A stretch of DNA of 8,200 nucleotides from Caryophanales bacterium. GTDB lineage: Bacteria; Bacillota_I; Bacilli_A; RFN20; CAG-288. Made by a program: the position numbers and the translations under genes. The DNA is taken from the NCBI GenBank assembly GCA_021621525.1, contig JAJVUU010000074.1:1-8200 (forward strand), written 5' to 3'. Shown here piece by piece: positions 5,750 to 8,200 of this stretch; position 1 is the stretch's first letter, and every line of letters starts with the position of its first letter. Below the pieces are notes generated by a model. The model made no database searches and had not been told where the DNA came from. It saw nothing but the letters and a program-made list of their open reading frames with translations.

Positions 5750-6421
5750 ATGAATACACCAAACAAGATCACGACGGTACGATTGGTGATGGCTCTTTTG
5801 ATCATCGCCATCTTCTCCCTCTCCTACATCCCTGGAGCAAGCGAGACCTTTGCCAAAGAATTTGTCTTGGCAGGCTTCCATCTCGGCTTCAACTGGATCG
5901 ACCTGGTCTGCTGTATTCTTTTTATCATCGGCTCCATCACGGATGCCATGGACGGACATATCGCAAGAAGCAGGAACCTGATCACCAACCTGGGTAAGTT
6001 CATGGATCCCCTGGCAGACAAATTCTTTGTCGATTCTGCCTTCATCCTTCTTTGCAGCAGGCTGGACTTTGCCGGCCACTTCCAGGTCCTTCCCTTCTTT
6101 ACGGTCTTATTCATCGGAAGAGACCTTGCCATGGACGGACTCAGGCTATTAGCTGCAAACCGTGGTATCGTCTTAGCAGCCAACAAATATGGAAAAGTAA
6201 AGACGGCCATCCAGATGGGACTCATTCCCGTCCTCTTCCTGAACGGATTCCCGTTCTCCATGTTCAACTTCGGTAACCTGGATACCTGGATGAACACCAG
6301 ATTCGAATACACCTACATCATCACCAACGTCCTTGTCGGCATCTCCCTCTTCTTCTCTCTTCTTTCCATGGTCATCTATTTCAGACAGAACAGCCATATC
6401 TTCAAGGAGGAAAAGAAATGA
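5750..6421 (+). CDS. pgsA: CDP-diacylglycerol--glycerol-3-phosphate 3-phosphatidyltransferase
   Basis: This 223-residue membrane enzyme makes phosphatidylglycerol phosphate from CDP-diacylglycerol and glycerol 3-phosphate, the committed step to phosphatidylglycerol. The CDP-alcohol phosphatidyltransferase signature is complete: D65, D68-G69, A72-R73, G82, D86 and D90 in DAMDGHIARSRNLI followed by NLGKFMDPLAD. The later block GRDLAMDGLRLLAANRG is typical of PgsA. Hydrophobic segments at about 9-28, 48-64, 94-104, 112-123, 153-166 and 189-210 suit its usual six helices. An AAAGGA site about ten bases ahead supports the ATG. The binding site lies only a few bases after the P1 stem of rnpB. The stop overlaps the cinA start as ATGA. 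The order pgsA-cinA-recA is common in Firmicutes. Confidence 0.94.
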   Translation: MNTPNKITTVRLVMALLIIAIFSLSYIPGASETFAKEFVLAGFHLGFNWIDLVCCILFIIGSITDAMDGHIARSRNLITNLGKFMDPLADKFFVDSAFILLCSRLDFAGHFQVLPFFTVLFIGRDLAMDGLRLLAANRGIVLAANKYGKVKTAIQMGLIPVLFLNGFPFSMFNFGNLDTWMNTRFEYTYIITNVLVGISLFFSLLSMVIYFRQNSHIFKEEKK

Positions 6422-6885
6422 CGGATTACAAAGAACTGCTCGATTCCCTTTTGCAGCAGAAACTCACTCTATCCTGCATGGAGTCTCTGACAGGCGGCAT
6501 GTTTGCTTCCACCTTCACCTCCATCCCCGGTGCAAGCCAGGCATTCAAAGGCGGAGCCGTCACCTACACGGATGAAATCAAGAAGCGTTTCCGCGTCAAT
6601 GCCTCCACCATCGAAAAGTATGGTGCCGTAAGCAAGGAATGTGCCCGTGAGATGGTCTTAAGATGTGCAGACTTCTTCCAGAGCGACTGTGCCGTGTCCT
6701 TCACCGGCAATGCCGGACCTGACGAAAGCGAAGGAAAGCCGGTCGGAATGGTCTTCGTCGGCATCAAGATCAAGGATCAGCTCTTCCTCTATGAGCTGAA
6801 GCTGACAGGCGAAAGAAACGACATCCGCAAGCAGTGTGTGGACTTTGCCTTTGCCACAATGTCGGAAAAACTGAAAAATATCTGA
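6418..6885 (+). CDS. cinA: CinA C-terminal domain protein (nicotinamide-nucleotide amidohydrolase)
   Basis: This 155-residue protein is the PncC domain alone. It lacks the N-terminal MoaB-like domain of full CinA, which is about 400 residues. Family blocks are ESLTGGMFAS (22-31, usually ESCTGG), IPGASQAFKGGAVTYTDEIK (36-55), EKYGAVS, and TGNAGPDESEGKPVGMVFVG (96-115, usually TGIAGP). S23 and K55 occupy positions that match the active Ser and Lys of PncC enzymes. The reaction turns NMN into nicotinate mononucleotide and ammonia for NAD recycling. AAGGAGG seven bases ahead and the ATGA overlap with pgsA show tight coupling. The N-terminus is natural, not truncated by mutation, since pgsA occupies the upstream sequence. 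Standalone domains of this kind are known. Its link with recA is positional; a direct role in recombination is not shown here. Confidence 0.9.
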   Translation: MTDYKELLDSLLQQKLTLSCMESLTGGMFASTFTSIPGASQAFKGGAVTYTDEIKKRFRVNASTIEKYGAVSKECAREMVLRCADFFQSDCAVSFTGNAGPDESEGKPVGMVFVGIKIKDQLFLYELKLTGERNDIRKQCVDFAFATMSEKLKNI

Positions 6886-6940
6886 GCTTCGGCATCATTT
6901 TCCTCATTCCGAAGACAATATATAAGTGGAGGAGCATAAT
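6886..6940 (+). promoter_or_regulatory. cinA-recA spacer with a weak inverted repeat
   Basis: CTTCGG (6887-6892) and CCGAAG (6909-6914) form a 6-bp stem with a 16-base loop, not followed by T residues, so it is not a terminator. The AT-rich TATATAAG after it might be a weak -10, but no -35 fits. It could be an mRNA structure or a weak internal promoter for recA. Confidence 0.25.
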
Positions 6941-8017
6941 ATGCCAAAAAAACAAACGACAGCAAACGTCAATCCCGTCGAAGCAGAGAAGGACAGCATC
7001 ATCGATGCCACCATGAAGGATATCCGCAACTATTTCAATGACAAGGGTATCGTCATGAAGATGGGCGACAAGACCACCGTCGATGTCGGTGTCATCCCAA
7101 GCGGAAGCATGCTTATTGATGCCGCTTTGGGTGTCGGAGGCTATCCCAAAGGAAGAATCATCGAAATCTATGGACCGGAATCTTCCGGTAAGACGACACT
7201 TGCCCTAGAAGCCATCGCCGAAGTCCAGAAGCAGGGTGGAAGAGCAGCCTACATCGATGCCGAACACGCCATCGACCCAGACTATGCCAAGCATCTTGGT
7301 GTCAACATCGCCGACTTGATTCTTTCCCAGCCTGACTATGGCGAACAGGCCATGGAGATCGTCGACATGCTTGCCAAGAGCAACGCCATCGACCTCATCA
7401 TCGTCGATTCCGTCGCCGCCTTGATTCCCAAGGCCGAACTTGAAGGAACCTTCGAGGATTCCAGCGTCGGTCTTCAGGCCAGACTCATGTCCAAGTCCTT
7501 AAGAAAACTTGCCGGTGTCCTTTCCAAATCCAACTGCACCGTCATCTTCATCAACCAGCTCCGTGAGAAGGTCGGTGTGATGTACGGAAATCCCGAGACC
7601 ACGACAGGCGGACGTGCCTTGAAGTTCTATTCCACCATCCGTATCGAAATCCGCAGGGCCGAAACCATCAAGCAGGGAGACAAGTCCTTAGGCAACCTCG
7701 TCAACGTCAAGGTCGTCAAGAACAAGGTCGCTGCACCATACAAGAGCTGCAAGGTCGAACTCATCTTCGGAGAGGGTATCTCCAAGGAACATGAGATCGC
7801 CCAGCTTGCCGTCGACTATTCCATCCTGGAGAAGTCCGGATCCTGGTTCTCCTATCAGGGAGAAAGAATCGGGCAGGGCATCACCAGCGTCTATGACTGG
7901 ATGAAGGCCAATCCTGACATCCAACAGAAGATCGAAGAGGAAGTCAGGCTCAGGCTGACAAACAAGCCTCTCAAGGAAGAAGACGAGGAAGAAACAGAGG
8001 AAGCCGAACAACAGTAA
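6941..8017 (+). CDS. recA: Recombinase RecA
   Basis: This 358-residue protein forms ATP-dependent filaments on single-stranded DNA, carries out strand exchange and triggers LexA self-cleavage. Visible parts are Walker A GPESSGKT (78-85), the catalytic glutamate in DAEHAID (near 108), Walker B LIIVD (152-156), and the L2 DNA-binding region NQLREKVGVMYGNPETTTGG (205-224). A very acidic tail (EEDEEETEEAE, 346-356) ends the protein, as in many RecA proteins. The ATG at 6941 has GGAGG eight bases ahead; an in-frame GTG at 6926 overlaps that site and is unlikely. The N-terminus is slightly longer than usual before KGIVMKMG. It is the last gene of the operon, 55 bases after cinA. No GAAC-N4-GTTC type LexA site is visible in that gap. 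Identification is certain. Confidence 0.98.
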   Translation: MPKKQTTANVNPVEAEKDSIIDATMKDIRNYFNDKGIVMKMGDKTTVDVGVIPSGSMLIDAALGVGGYPKGRIIEIYGPESSGKTTLALEAIAEVQKQGGRAAYIDAEHAIDPDYAKHLGVNIADLILSQPDYGEQAMEIVDMLAKSNAIDLIIVDSVAALIPKAELEGTFEDSSVGLQARLMSKSLRKLAGVLSKSNCTVIFINQLREKVGVMYGNPETTTGGRALKFYSTIRIEIRRAETIKQGDKSLGNLVNVKVVKNKVAAPYKSCKVELIFGEGISKEHEIAQLAVDYSILEKSGSWFSYQGERIGQGITSVYDWMKANPDIQQKIEEEVRLRLTNKPLKEEDEEETEEAEQQ

Positions 8018-8030
8018 ACCGACCAAAAAC

Positions 8031-8077
8031 GACAGGCCGAAGTCCTATTTCAAGATAGGATGGTGCCTGTCTTTTTA
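8031..8077 (+). terminator. Rho-independent terminator of recA, possibly bidirectional
   Basis: GACAGGC (8031-8037) pairs with GCCTGTC (8065-8071), with a nested TCCTAT/ATAGGA hairpin inside, followed by TTTTTAT. It starts 14 bases after the recA stop and closes the operon. On the opposite strand the stem is followed by GTTTTTGG, so it may also stop leftward transcripts. Confidence 0.9.
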
Positions 8078-8124
8078 TCATCAAAGATTCTATCGTCTAT
8101 ACTTCATCTCCGTATACAAAGGTA

Positions 8125-8165
8125 GGAGACCACAGGTTTTGTCGACCAGTCCTCCCATGGTCTCC
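8125..8165. repeat. Perfect 8-bp inverted repeat
   Basis: GGAGACCA (8125-8132) and TGGTCTCC (8158-8165) flank 25 bases that include the GTCGAC palindrome. No T tract follows on either strand. The right arm ends just before a TTGACA hexamer (8170-8175). It might be an operator or an RNA structure for something beyond the window; no function can be assigned. Confidence 0.4.
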
Positions 8166-8184
8166 CTCATTGACAACCTATTGT
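8146..8184 (+). repeat. Degenerate repeat, right copy (inverted partner at 136-173)
   Basis: It shares the ordered blocks CCAGTCC, TCATTGACA and CCTATTGT with the minus strand of 136-173. TTGACA at 8170-8175 with ATTGAT 17 bases later (8193-8198) could be a weak promoter for a rightward gene beyond the window. No coding frame of note lies from 8078 to 8200. Confidence 0.5.
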
Positions 8185-8200
8185 AAGTCGGGATTGATTA

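Overview
The window looks like core chromosome of an anaerobic low-to-mid GC Firmicute, most likely an Erysipelotrichia-type lineage (inferred from gene content and protein style, not from a database match). Supporting points are a GpsB/DivIVA-domain protein, a class B (Bacillus-type) RNase P RNA, RecU instead of RuvC, strong AAGGAGG ribosome binding sites, AT-rich spacers between moderately GC-rich genes, an electron-bifurcating NfnAB pair, and TGA used as an ordinary stop, which argues against the Mollicutes code.

Layout. Positions 1-383 are AT-rich and mostly non-coding. They hold the possible start of a leftward gene leaving the window (44 to 1), a degenerate repeat (136-173), a leftward terminator (215-248) and a strong rightward terminator (342-385) with no obvious gene in front of it. 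Leftward operon A (2204 to 384) is a MarR-family regulator, a DEDDh 3'-5' exonuclease and the Holliday junction resolvase RecU, tightly coupled and with an extended -10 promoter. Leftward operon B (4691 to 2332) is nfnA-nfnB, the two subunits of NADH-dependent ferredoxin:NADP+ oxidoreductase, ending in a rho-independent terminator. A 324-base divergent spacer (4692-5015) carries promoters for operon B and for the rightward operon C.

Operon C (5016 to 8017) is gpsB - rnpB - pgsA - cinA (C-terminal domain only) - recA, closed by a strong terminator at 8031-8077. The RNase P RNA is wedged between gpsB and pgsA, with about 7 bases on one side and about 22 on the other, so its ends probably come from processing of a common transcript. 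The last 120 bases hold no recognisable gene. They contain an 8-bp inverted repeat and a second copy of the left-end repeat in opposite orientation.

Functionally the window joins cell division and envelope work (GpsB, phosphatidylglycerol synthesis), tRNA 5' maturation (RNase P), NAD salvage (CinA/PncC), recombination (RecA, RecU, a repair-type exonuclease) and redox balance (NfnAB). No CRISPR array, tRNA, intact insertion sequence, prophage gene or defence system is visible. The points most worth a second look are the operon-embedded rnpB, the MarR-exonuclease-recU operon, the outward-facing repeat pair at the two ends, and a possible small RNA converging on recU.
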